A stretch of DNA of 64,000 bases from an uncultured Chlamydiae bacterium (GTDB taxonomy: Bacteria > Chlamydiota > Chlamydiia > Chlamydiales > SM23-39). The notes under the pieces were generated by a model. That model was given only the letters and a program-made list of their open reading frames with translations. It ran no database searches and was not told the DNA's origin. Positions 33,874-41,155 of the stretch are shown here, piece by piece. Within the stretch, counting starts at the first letter, position 1; each line of letters starts with the position of its first letter. Location of the stretch: positions 217,757-281,756 of the forward strand of contig CAITMJ010000021.1 in NCBI GenBank assembly GCA_903893545.1, given 5' to 3'. A program made the translations under genes and the position numbers.

Positions 33874-35115
33874 ATGACACTCAGTCCTGAGTCGGTTGCA
33901 GCCATAGAGCGGACCGTTGCAAATAGACGGGAAGATAAGCTGGCAACAACCTTCAAATTGGCTCTGGTGATTTTTGGTTTTTCTCTTCTGGTTTTTGCTC
34001 TTCTTGGCGCAGGATTATTTATCTATTACGGGGCACAGGTTCAGGTGCTAAAAAGAAAAGCCAAGACGATTGAGAAAGTCTTCTTAAATATGGATCGGGC
34101 CAGTTCTGAATTTCATCCTCTTTTGGGCAATCTGACGATTCCTTTAGAATTACAAACGACACCACTTGCAGAAAAAACAGGCCTAGTTCTCGGTCATAAG
34201 ACGATTTCGATTCGCAATATGTCGGCCCCTTACAACCCTTCGATGATCGAATGGGAAGATGGATATCTTCTTTTTTTTCGTTATGACGAGATTCAACAAG
34301 AAAGCCCCTTGGGCTTTTATCCATTCATCGGGTGTTGCGAACTCGATAAGAATTTCGAGCAAACGGAAAAAGAATTTACAATCATCGATACGGGAAGCCG
34401 ATTTTCTGAAGATCCGCGCGTAGTTCGAGTTGGAGAAGAAGTCTATCTTTTATTCAATGACTTGCGAACTGATGGCGATGTGACTTGTCGTTCTATGCAT
34501 GTTGGAAAACTCAATTTAGAAGAATCGAAATTGGAATTTTCGACCGATCTCGATCTTCTCGTTAAACCCATTGAGAAAAATTGGGTTCCCTTCGAATACA
34601 TTGAAAACGGCACTCCTCAGTTGTATCTCGAATACTACTTAAATCCGCAAAAGATCATGAAGTTGCCAAACCCTAAAGAAAGAGATCTCGTGCATTTCCA
34701 TTTTCCGCAAGCGGCCAAGATACAGAAAACTTTCTGGCCTCTTCTTTGGGGGCAGCCAAGAGGTGGAGCAACGGCGCGGATTGTCGATGGTCAATACATG
34801 AGTTTTTTTCATAGCTTTTTCACAGACCACCGCGAGTGTCATTGGTATGTAATGGGAGCGTATACCTTCGAAAACAAGGCGCCATTTCGCATCACTTCAA
34901 TTTCTCATTACCCGATTATCTTTGAAGGGATTTACAATTCACCGCACATGAATACCGCCGATCCCAAAAAACGGGTGATTTTCCCGGGCAGCTTATCTGA
35001 GGGGATCAAAGACGGCAAAGAAGTTCTCTACGTCTGCTGCGGAGAAAACGATTCAAGCATAAAGCTGATCACAATGGATAAACAGGTTTTGCTAAAAAGC
35101 CTGAAGAAAATTTAA
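33874..35115 (+). CDS. Membrane-anchored GH130-like protein (paralogue of 12976-14037)
   Basis: 413 residues. One N-terminal TM at about 28-54 preceded by a basic cytosolic tail (RREDK), so the rest should lie outside the inner membrane. The body matches the exported GH130-like protein motif for motif: 'PYNPSMIEWEDGYLLFFRYD', 'SEDPRVVRVGEEVYLLFND', 'EKNWVPFEYI', 'PRGGATARIVDGQYMSFFHSF', 'YVMGAYTFENKAPF', 'VIFPGSLSEG'. Likely a five-bladed propeller acting on beta-mannoside-like glycans or on host glycans; substrate not known. First gene of an operon with an exported methyltransferase, a GT25 and a phosphatase. Confidence 0.72.
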   Translation: MTLSPESVAAIERTVANRREDKLATTFKLALVIFGFSLLVFALLGAGLFIYYGAQVQVLKRKAKTIEKVFLNMDRASSEFHPLLGNLTIPLELQTTPLAEKTGLVLGHKTISIRNMSAPYNPSMIEWEDGYLLFFRYDEIQQESPLGFYPFIGCCELDKNFEQTEKEFTIIDTGSRFSEDPRVVRVGEEVYLLFNDLRTDGDVTCRSMHVGKLNLEESKLEFSTDLDLLVKPIEKNWVPFEYIENGTPQLYLEYYLNPQKIMKLPNPKERDLVHFHFPQAAKIQKTFWPLLWGQPRGGATARIVDGQYMSFFHSFFTDHRECHWYVMGAYTFENKAPFRITSISHYPIIFEGIYNSPHMNTADPKKRVIFPGSLSEGIKDGKEVLYVCCGENDSSIKLITMDKQVLLKSLKKI

Positions 35116-35135
35116 TTGCAACCAGGATATCTCGA

Positions 35136-35816
35136 ATGAAAAAATGGCTTATTCTTTGGCTCATCTCCTTCATCCCTTTGCTCACTGCAGTAGACCACAA
35201 ATGGGAAAAACATAAACAAACAGTCCTCCTCTATCAAAAAGATATTCCAGGCTGGTGCGTGTATGAAAAAGCCAATAAGCTCATGGAGTTAATCTATGAA
35301 ACTCACCCGAATGTAGTCGTGGAGATTGGCGTCTTTGGAGGTTCTTCCGTCTATCCGATGGCAGAAGCTCTCCGCTATCAAAATCACGGTGTTATCCATG
35401 CGATTGATCCTTGGAGAGCGCAGGACTGCCAAGTGGGCTATTCCCCAGATAATGCTAATTATCAGTGGTGGACAAGTGTTGACCTAGAGAAGATCTACAA
35501 AGATTTTGTCAAAATGATCAAGCATTGCCACCTAACGAACTTTTGCAATGTGATCCGCGCCACTTCTTTAGAAGCCGCTAATTCTTTTGCTGATGAATCG
35601 ATCGATATTCTCCACATCGATGGCAATCATACCGAAAATGCAGCCTTTTTAGATGCTCAACTCTTTTTTCCAAAAGTAAAACGGGGCGGCTATATTTGGT
35701 TTGATGACGTGAACTGGTCTACAACCAAGAAAGCGGTAATGTATCTTTTAGAGAAATGCGTTCTCGACCCTTCAAGATCCGTTGGTAATGAGTGTTATTT
35801 ACTGCAAAAACAATGA
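35136..35816 (+). CDS. Exported SAM-dependent methyltransferase (class I, Methyltransf_24-like)
   Basis: 226 residues. Signal peptide MKKWLILWLISFIPLLTA (cut at about 18) followed by a Rossmann methyltransferase: motif I 'VVVEIGVFGGSSV', motif II 'IHAIDPWRA', and 'IDILHIDGNHTENAAFLD' then 'GGYIWFDDVNW'. This arrangement is typical of O-methyltransferases that modify sugars or of cephalosporin-hydroxylase-like proteins. Export is odd because SAM is cytosolic. It is 20 bases after the GH130-like gene and overlaps the GT25 gene by four bases. Confidence 0.78.
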   Translation: MKKWLILWLISFIPLLTAVDHKWEKHKQTVLLYQKDIPGWCVYEKANKLMELIYETHPNVVVEIGVFGGSSVYPMAEALRYQNHGVIHAIDPWRAQDCQVGYSPDNANYQWWTSVDLEKIYKDFVKMIKHCHLTNFCNVIRATSLEAANSFADESIDILHIDGNHTENAAFLDAQLFFPKVKRGGYIWFDDVNWSTTKKAVMYLLEKCVLDPSRSVGNECYLLQKQ

Positions 35817-36733
35817 TCTATCGTCTTTTATTTGTAATGCTGATGATCTCCTATGGCTTTGCAGATCTGCAAAGCCATTTTAAGAAGGCTCCAGACAAGG
35901 CCGACTATCATCGCATTCGAAATATCGACTTCATTTATACGATCAATTTAGACCAGAGGCCGGAAAAAATTGCTCGCTGCAATGAGCAGCTCAATCCTTA
36001 CGGTATTTTTCCCTACCGTTTTTCTGCAGTCAACGGCTGGGAGCTGACTCTCGAAGAGATCAGTGATGTCGGCGTCAAGTTTCAATCAGGGATGAATAAC
36101 GATCAATGGGGCACTTTCTATGAGCCGCAATTTGGAGGAGAAGCCCAACATGAGCAGCTCTGTCAAATAGGGCGCACCTATTTTTGCCATTGTATGTCTA
36201 GAGGCGCCATTGGCATCGTGCTCAGTCACCTCTCCATCCTACAGGACGCTTACGATTCCAAATATAAGACCATTTGGGTTATGGAAGATGATATTGAAGT
36301 GCTTGACCATCCTGCCCAAATCTCTTTTCTCATCGATCGTCTCGACGCTCTTATCGGAGAAGATGGATGGGATATTCTATTCACAGATCGCGACACGAAA
36401 AATCAAATGGGCGACTATGTTGTATCCACAGGTTTTGCATGGCGTCCAAATTTTACCCCGTCTGATCCGGACCGTTTTAAAAAAACCAAAGATCTCAGCA
36501 AAGACTTTCGAAGGATTTTTTCTCGTTTTGGTGCCTACTCCATGATCGTCCGTAGGTCAGGGATGAAAAAAATTCTCGATCACTTCAAGAAAAACGATAT
36601 CTTTCTCCCCTTTGACATGGACTTTTACCAAGTCCCCAACATTCGTTTTTTCACCGTTCAAAAAGATATCGTTTCCACGCAACCTCGTGCCATTTCTGAC
36701 AATGGTGGCGCCTTCTATAAAGATAAAAAATGA
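35813..36733 (+). CDS. Exported glycosyltransferase family 25 (LPS/procollagen galactosyltransferase type)
   Basis: 306 residues from ATG at 35813, which overlaps the methyltransferase stop (ATGA) and begins a signal peptide (MIYRLLFVMLMISYGFA). GT25 motifs follow: 'IYTINLDQRPEKIARCNEQL', 'FSAVNGWEL', 'RGAIGIVLSHLSILQDAYD' and 'IWVMEDDIEVL' with the EDD metal site. GT25 members add galactose or glucose to LPS in bacteria and to collagen hydroxylysine in animals and giant viruses. With a signal peptide it would work outside the bacterial cytosol. Overlaps the phosphatase gene by four bases. Confidence 0.85.
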   Translation: MIYRLLFVMLMISYGFADLQSHFKKAPDKADYHRIRNIDFIYTINLDQRPEKIARCNEQLNPYGIFPYRFSAVNGWELTLEEISDVGVKFQSGMNNDQWGTFYEPQFGGEAQHEQLCQIGRTYFCHCMSRGAIGIVLSHLSILQDAYDSKYKTIWVMEDDIEVLDHPAQISFLIDRLDALIGEDGWDILFTDRDTKNQMGDYVVSTGFAWRPNFTPSDPDRFKKTKDLSKDFRRIFSRFGAYSMIVRRSGMKKILDHFKKNDIFLPFDMDFYQVPNIRFFTVQKDIVSTQPRAISDNGGAFYKDKK

Positions 36734-37314
36734 AGGACGTACAAATCTATCTTTGTCGCCATGGTGAAACTGCCTGGACTCTTTCCGGTCAGCACACAGG
36801 CGTTACAGACATTCCTCTTACAGAAAATGGCAAAGAGCAGGCCGTTTTACTCGGCGATCGCTTGCAAAAAGTGCATTTTACAAAAGTATTTTCAAGTCCC
36901 CGCATTCGCGCGCTCGAGACCTGCAAAATCGCCGGCTTTAAAGATGTCACATTGGATTCCGATCTGCAGGAAGTAAATTATGGAAAGTATGAAGGGCTAA
37001 CGCGCAACGAGATCAGAAAAACCGACCCCAACTGGCACCTCTTTGTCAACGGAGCTCCTTCTGGAGAGACCCTCGCTGCGGCAAGCGCTCGGGCCGATCG
37101 TTTTCTCTCACACCTCAAGGCTCTTCAAGGAAATATCGCCATCTTCTCGCATGGCCACTTCTCCCGCATTCTCGCCCTTCGCTGGCTCGGTCTCGAGACC
37201 TCCTTAGGTCGGTTTTTTTCCCTCGCCCCCGCCTCTCTCAGTATTCTCAGTTTCGAACGCGAAACTCCCGTCATCAAGCTCTGGAACGACTTATCCCATT
37301 TATCAAAGGAATAA
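36730..37314 (+). CDS. Histidine phosphatase (phosphoglycerate mutase-like) family protein
   Basis: 194 residues, no signal peptide. Catalytic 'YLCRHGETAW' near the N-terminus (His in RHG), second Arg in 'SSPRIRALETCKIAG', Glu in 'QEVNYGKYEGLT' and second His in 'IFSHGHFSRILALRW'. This is a broad-specificity phosphatase subgroup (GpmB/CobC/SixA-like) rather than a true glycolytic mutase. Translationally coupled to the GT25 gene by ATGA, so it may dephosphorylate a sugar or nucleotide made in the same pathway; this is inference. Confidence 0.85.
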   Translation: MKDVQIYLCRHGETAWTLSGQHTGVTDIPLTENGKEQAVLLGDRLQKVHFTKVFSSPRIRALETCKIAGFKDVTLDSDLQEVNYGKYEGLTRNEIRKTDPNWHLFVNGAPSGETLAAASARADRFLSHLKALQGNIAIFSHGHFSRILALRWLGLETSLGRFFSLAPASLSILSFERETPVIKLWNDLSHLSKE

Positions 37315-37332
37315 TCTTACTTTCTAGATACT

Positions 37333-37361
37333 TTGACTTTATTGCTGAATAGATCTTAAAA
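37333..37361 (+). promoter_or_regulatory. Possible promoter of mnmE
   Basis: TTGACT (37333-37338), a 17-base spacer and TTAAAA (37356-37361). The predicted start lies only a few bases before the mnmE ATG at 37372, which would make a near-leaderless message. Confidence 0.33.
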
Positions 37362-37371
37362 TGTCTCCCCT

Positions 37372-38736
37372 ATGCATTTTATTCATAAAGCTCATACCAG
37401 CGGCGATACGATCGCTGCCCTTGCCACCCCTCCAGGAGAGGGAGCCATTGCGGTCATCCGTATTTCTGGAACGCAGGCCTTTGACGTGGCGCAAGAAATT
37501 TTTTCAGGCCCCGTAAAGGCCTATTTGACCCATACGGCCCATTATGGGGAAGTCATCGATAAGGCCGGCAATCCCATTGATTTTTGTCTATTGCTGGTGA
37601 TGAAAGGCCCCCGCTCCTATACGGGCGAAGATACGGTAGAAATTTCTTGTCATGGCGGAAGCCTCATTGTTCGGCGGGTATTGGAAAGGATCCTAGAAGC
37701 GGGGGCTCGGCCTGCGCAGCCGGGAGAGTTTTCCTTGCGGGCCTTTTTAAATGGCAAGCTGGACTTAGCCCAGGCAGAAGCCGTACAGCAGCTCATCGCC
37801 TCGAAAAGCGAGATCGCATTGGACAACGCGGGCAAACAGCTCTCGGGCGACTTATCGAAGAGAATTGGCTCGTTCCAGAAGTCCCTGACCGATGTGGCTG
37901 CTATTTTAGAGGCCTGGGTTGACTTTCCAGAAGAGGGGCTGGAGTTTGCTCAGTTTGATGAGCTCATCGATCGGCTAAAAGAGATTTTAGCAAAAATGTG
38001 CCGCCTTGCAAATACGTTTCATGAGGGAAAAATGCTCCATGAAGGCCTTTCCCTCTGTCTACTTGGAACGCCGAACGTGGGCAAATCTTCTTTAATGAAT
38101 GCACTTTTGGGCAAAGAGCGGGCCATTGTGACAGAAATCGCCGGAACTACGCGGGATCTTTTAGAAGAAGACTTGCGTCTCTCTGGTCTCCATTTTCGAC
38201 TCATCGATACCGCTGGGGTACGAAAGACTGATGAGATCGTAGAGCTAGAGGGGATCCGCCGAACAAAACAGGCTACATTGGAAGCCGATTTGATTCTTCT
38301 ACTGCTCGATGCGAGCAGGCCTTTACAAAAAGAAGATCGAGAGCTTTTAGAAACTGCTCCCAAAGAAAAGACCATCGTTGTTTGGAATAAAATCGATATG
38401 GGCTTGCCAAGAGAAGATGTTCAGGGCGTTTTGATTTCCGCCAAAGAAAAGATCGGCTTGCAGGAACTTCGAAGCGCAATCGATCGACTCATTTGGCGCG
38501 AAGGACCTCCTAGTAAAGATGAAGTCGCGATCACAAAGATAAGACATAAACAGGCTTTAGACGGGGCAATCATCGCATTGCAACGAGTGATCGACGGGCT
38601 TTCCAATCGCGTTTCTGCAGAATTTGTGGCTTCAGATATGCGAGAGAGCCTCAATGAACTCGGAACTATTCTTGGCACAAATGTTACAGAAGACATACTC
38701 TCTTCTATTTTCTCTCAATTCTGTTTGGGCAAGTGA
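37372..38736 (+). CDS. mnmE: tRNA modification GTPase MnmE
   Basis: 454 residues. The N-terminal folate-binding domain ('DTIAALATPPGEGAIAVIRISG', 'GEDTVEISCHGG'), helical domain, inserted Ras-like G domain ('GTPNVGKSSLMNALLG', 'IAGTTRD', 'DTAGVR', 'NKID') and the terminal 'CLGK', equivalent to the essential CIGK. With MnmG it makes the cmnm5 modification at wobble uridine. It overlaps nth by four bases, the same pair as in Chlamydia. Confidence 0.97.
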   Translation: MHFIHKAHTSGDTIAALATPPGEGAIAVIRISGTQAFDVAQEIFSGPVKAYLTHTAHYGEVIDKAGNPIDFCLLLVMKGPRSYTGEDTVEISCHGGSLIVRRVLERILEAGARPAQPGEFSLRAFLNGKLDLAQAEAVQQLIASKSEIALDNAGKQLSGDLSKRIGSFQKSLTDVAAILEAWVDFPEEGLEFAQFDELIDRLKEILAKMCRLANTFHEGKMLHEGLSLCLLGTPNVGKSSLMNALLGKERAIVTEIAGTTRDLLEEDLRLSGLHFRLIDTAGVRKTDEIVELEGIRRTKQATLEADLILLLLDASRPLQKEDRELLETAPKEKTIVVWNKIDMGLPREDVQGVLISAKEKIGLQELRSAIDRLIWREGPPSKDEVAITKIRHKQALDGAIIALQRVIDGLSNRVSAEFVASDMRESLNELGTILGTNVTEDILSSIFSQFCLGK

Positions 38737-39341
38737 AAAAGAACGCTGCATCGATCGCAAAAATCCTGGATGAAAAGTTCCCAAATCCAGAAATTCCACT
38801 TCAACACAAAGATGAGTATACGCTTCTAATCGCAGTGCTTTTATCGGCCCAGTGCACAGACGTTAGGGTCAACCTCGTCACACCAAAGCTGTTTGGGCTC
38901 GCAGATACGCCGAAGAAGATGGTTACGCTATCCATTTTGCAAATTGAAGAGGCAATCCGCCCATGCGGGCTTTTTAAGACGAAGGCCGCCGCGATTTGGA
39001 ACCTTTCGCGCGATTTAATCGAACATCATGAAGCCCGCGTGCCGAGAAGTTTTGAAGAATTAGAAAAGCTTCCCGGCGTAGGGCATAAAACCGCCTCTGT
39101 CGTCATGGCGCAAGCGTTTCATATACCGGCGTTTCCCGTCGATACGCACATCCATCGCTGCGCCCAAAGATGGGGTCTTAGCACGGGAAAAAATGTCGTG
39201 CAAACCGAACGAGATTTGAAAAAGTTATTTCCAAAATCGAGTTGGACCAAAATCCATTTGCAAATCATCTACTTTGCAAGAAAGTACTGCCCGGCAAGAG
39301 GGCACTACGCAAAGGAATGTCCGATTTGTAGCATCTTCTGA
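38733..39341 (+). CDS. nth: Endonuclease III (DNA glycosylase/AP lyase) with reduced Fe-S motif
   Basis: 202 residues. Helix-hairpin-helix 'LEKLPGVGHKTASVV' with catalytic Lys, and catalytic Asp in 'FPVDTHIHRCAQRWG'. It removes oxidised pyrimidines. The C-terminus has 'CPARGHYAKECPICSIF': three Cys with C-x9-C-x2-C spacing and then the end, where E. coli Nth has C-x6-C-x2-C-x5-C. The fourth cluster ligand is missing, so the [4Fe-4S] cluster is probably lost or bound differently. Coupled to mnmE. Confidence 0.94.
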   Translation: MKKNAASIAKILDEKFPNPEIPLQHKDEYTLLIAVLLSAQCTDVRVNLVTPKLFGLADTPKKMVTLSILQIEEAIRPCGLFKTKAAAIWNLSRDLIEHHEARVPRSFEELEKLPGVGHKTASVVMAQAFHIPAFPVDTHIHRCAQRWGLSTGKNVVQTERDLKKLFPKSSWTKIHLQIIYFARKYCPARGHYAKECPICSIF

Positions 39342-39379
39342 GCAATGACAAGAAAAGGATTTTCCTATATACGACAAAA

Positions 39380-39478
39380 ATCAACGAAGGAACGATGAAA
39401 CGATATAACGATAAGAAGAGTTATGATCGCCGCTTTGCGGTCGATTTTTTTTCATCGTTCTCTCGTTTCATCGTTGAT
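39380..39478. repeat. Palindromic element with arms made of tandem 8-bp units (nnnAACGA), overlapping a coding start
   Basis: Left arm 39380-39411 reads as four successive eight-base units each ending AACGA (ATCAACGA, AGGAACGA, TGAAACGA, TATAACGA). The right arm 39452-39478, read on the other strand, gives ATCAACGA, TGAAACGA, GAGAACGA. The centre has an inner stem (GATCGCCGC/GCGGTCGAT). The ATG of the second TpsB gene (39395) and an AAGGA in front of it lie inside the left arm. Confidence 0.8.
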
Positions 39479-41155
39479 TCTTGTTCTATACGAAGACAAT
39501 TTTTGTGGTTCTTTAGCCTTGCAATGCTTTTTCAGGTAGGCGCTTTTGCGGCACCTGTCAAGAAGGAAGAGCAGCCGTGCAAGCGCGCGGCGATTGAGAA
39601 ATGTCAGGGACTGGTTCTTGTCGGCAGCGTCGATGATGTTTTGACAAGGGGACTTCATAAAATTCACGGCCTTGTCGTCATTCATTTAGCCATTCCTGGC
39701 GGCAGCGATGCGTTGCAGCAAGTATTAAATCCCATTTATCTCAATAAAAAGATCAATAAGGCAACGATTGCAAAGCTCAAGAGCGCGATTGCAAAGTATT
39801 ACAAAGATCACAAGCATCCTCTTGTCATGGTCACTGTTCCAGAGCAAGATGTGACAGAGGGAGTGCTTCAGTTAGTTGTCACAGAGGGCAGAGTCGGTAA
39901 GGTTTCTGTCGAAGGCAACCAGTGGTTTGGCAGCAAGCGCCTCTCTGACTATTTACGGCTGAAACCCAATGAAGAGATCGATGAAGACCATCTCATGGAA
40001 GATTTGAGCTTTATCAATCGAAACCCCTATCGAAAGGTCGATGTGATTTACGCGCCTGGAGAAAAATCGGGGACAACGGATGTAAAATTATTGGCTGCCG
40101 ATCATTGGCCTTGGCGCTTTTATCTCGGCGGCGAGAATACGGGCGTTCAAGCAACGGGACGTCAGCGTTGGATTGCGGGCATCAATTGGGCAAACGCTTG
40201 GGGCCTAGATCATATCCTTGCGATCCAGTATTCGACCTCTTCTGATTTTAAAAAATTCCAAGCATATACGGGTCAATATCAAGCGCCTCTGCCGTGGAGG
40301 CACGTTCTGAATTTCTACGGTGGGTATTCACAGGTTCGCGTAGATCTCCCTTTCCCCGATATGAAAAACCATGGAAGTAGCATTCAGGTCAGCGGCCGCT
40401 ACATGGTTCCTTTAGGGGCGTGGCGCCATTGGATTCATGAGGTATACGGTGGACTTGATTGGAAAAGAACCAACAACACGGTTGAATTTGGAGGGCTCGC
40501 TCCTCCAGTAGTTGCTCAAAACGCAAATCTTTTTCAAGGCATGGCGGGATACGCGGGCAATTACGATGCGTCTTGGGCTCGTATCTCGATGGATTGGGAG
40601 CTATTCTTCTCTCCATTGCAATTTTTGCCGAATCAAACCCACACCGATTACAACAACCTAACTCCGGGCGCAAAACCAGTCTATATCTATAGCCGCACGT
40701 CATGGTCTTTCTTATTTCGGTTGCCTGCGGACTGTTCTTTATCGACAGTCCTTCGCGGACAGTTATCCAGCGCCAATTTATTGCCGACAGAGCAGTATGG
40801 GATCGGCGGCTACAGCTCCGTGCGCGGATATGAGGAAAGGCAGCTCAACTATGAACAAGCGGCGTTGGCCTCGCTTGAATTGAGATCGCCTTCTATCGGG
40901 CTTGCTAAGCGCTATGTGAAACTCAACGATGCTATCCAATTTTTGACTTTCATCGATTGGGGCTGGGGCAGACACCAACAGAAGATTGCGGGACAAGTAA
41001 ACGCTGACTATCTGGCTGGCGTAGGGGTCGGAGCCAGATATGCAATCGATCACTACCTCTCAGGCCGTCTCGATTGGGGCTATAAGCTAAAAAAACAATC
41101 TGGATTTGGCGGCGGCACAAATCTCTTGCACTTCTCTTTAATCGCTAGCTATTGA
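39395..41155 (+). CDS. Two-partner secretion outer membrane transporter, ShlB/FhaC family (copy 2)
   Basis: 586 residues. Residues 1-28 are encoded by a palindromic repeat; a plausible signal peptide begins only at about 33 (RRQFLWFFSLAMLFQVGAFA). A POTRA domain ('EGVLQLVVTEGRVGKVSVEG'), 'FINRNPYRKVDVIYAPG', then a barrel with 'SVRGYEERQL' and terminal Tyr. Paralogue of 6310-8130. It should export a TpsA-type protein, but none is in the window. The N-terminus may have been rebuilt when the repeat inserted. Its 3' end overlaps the converging pbp2 gene by seven bases. Confidence 0.87.
   Translation: MKRYNDKKSYDRRFAVDFFSSFSRFIVDSCSIRRQFLWFFSLAMLFQVGAFAAPVKKEEQPCKRAAIEKCQGLVLVGSVDDVLTRGLHKIHGLVVIHLAIPGGSDALQQVLNPIYLNKKINKATIAKLKSAIAKYYKDHKHPLVMVTVPEQDVTEGVLQLVVTEGRVGKVSVEGNQWFGSKRLSDYLRLKPNEEIDEDHLMEDLSFINRNPYRKVDVIYAPGEKSGTTDVKLLAADHWPWRFYLGGENTGVQATGRQRWIAGINWANAWGLDHILAIQYSTSSDFKKFQAYTGQYQAPLPWRHVLNFYGGYSQVRVDLPFPDMKNHGSSIQVSGRYMVPLGAWRHWIHEVYGGLDWKRTNNTVEFGGLAPPVVAQNANLFQGMAGYAGNYDASWARISMDWELFFSPLQFLPNQTHTDYNNLTPGAKPVYIYSRTSWSFLFRLPADCSLSTVLRGQLSSANLLPTEQYGIGGYSSVRGYEERQLNYEQAALASLELRSPSIGLAKRYVKLNDAIQFLTFIDWGWGRHQQKIAGQVNADYLAGVGVGARYAIDHYLSGRLDWGYKLKKQSGFGGGTNLLHFSLIASY

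Noticed and set aside
36730..37314. Glycolytic phosphoglycerate mutase
   Set aside because: At 194 residues it is too short for dPGM and its motifs fit the broad histidine phosphatase subgroup.
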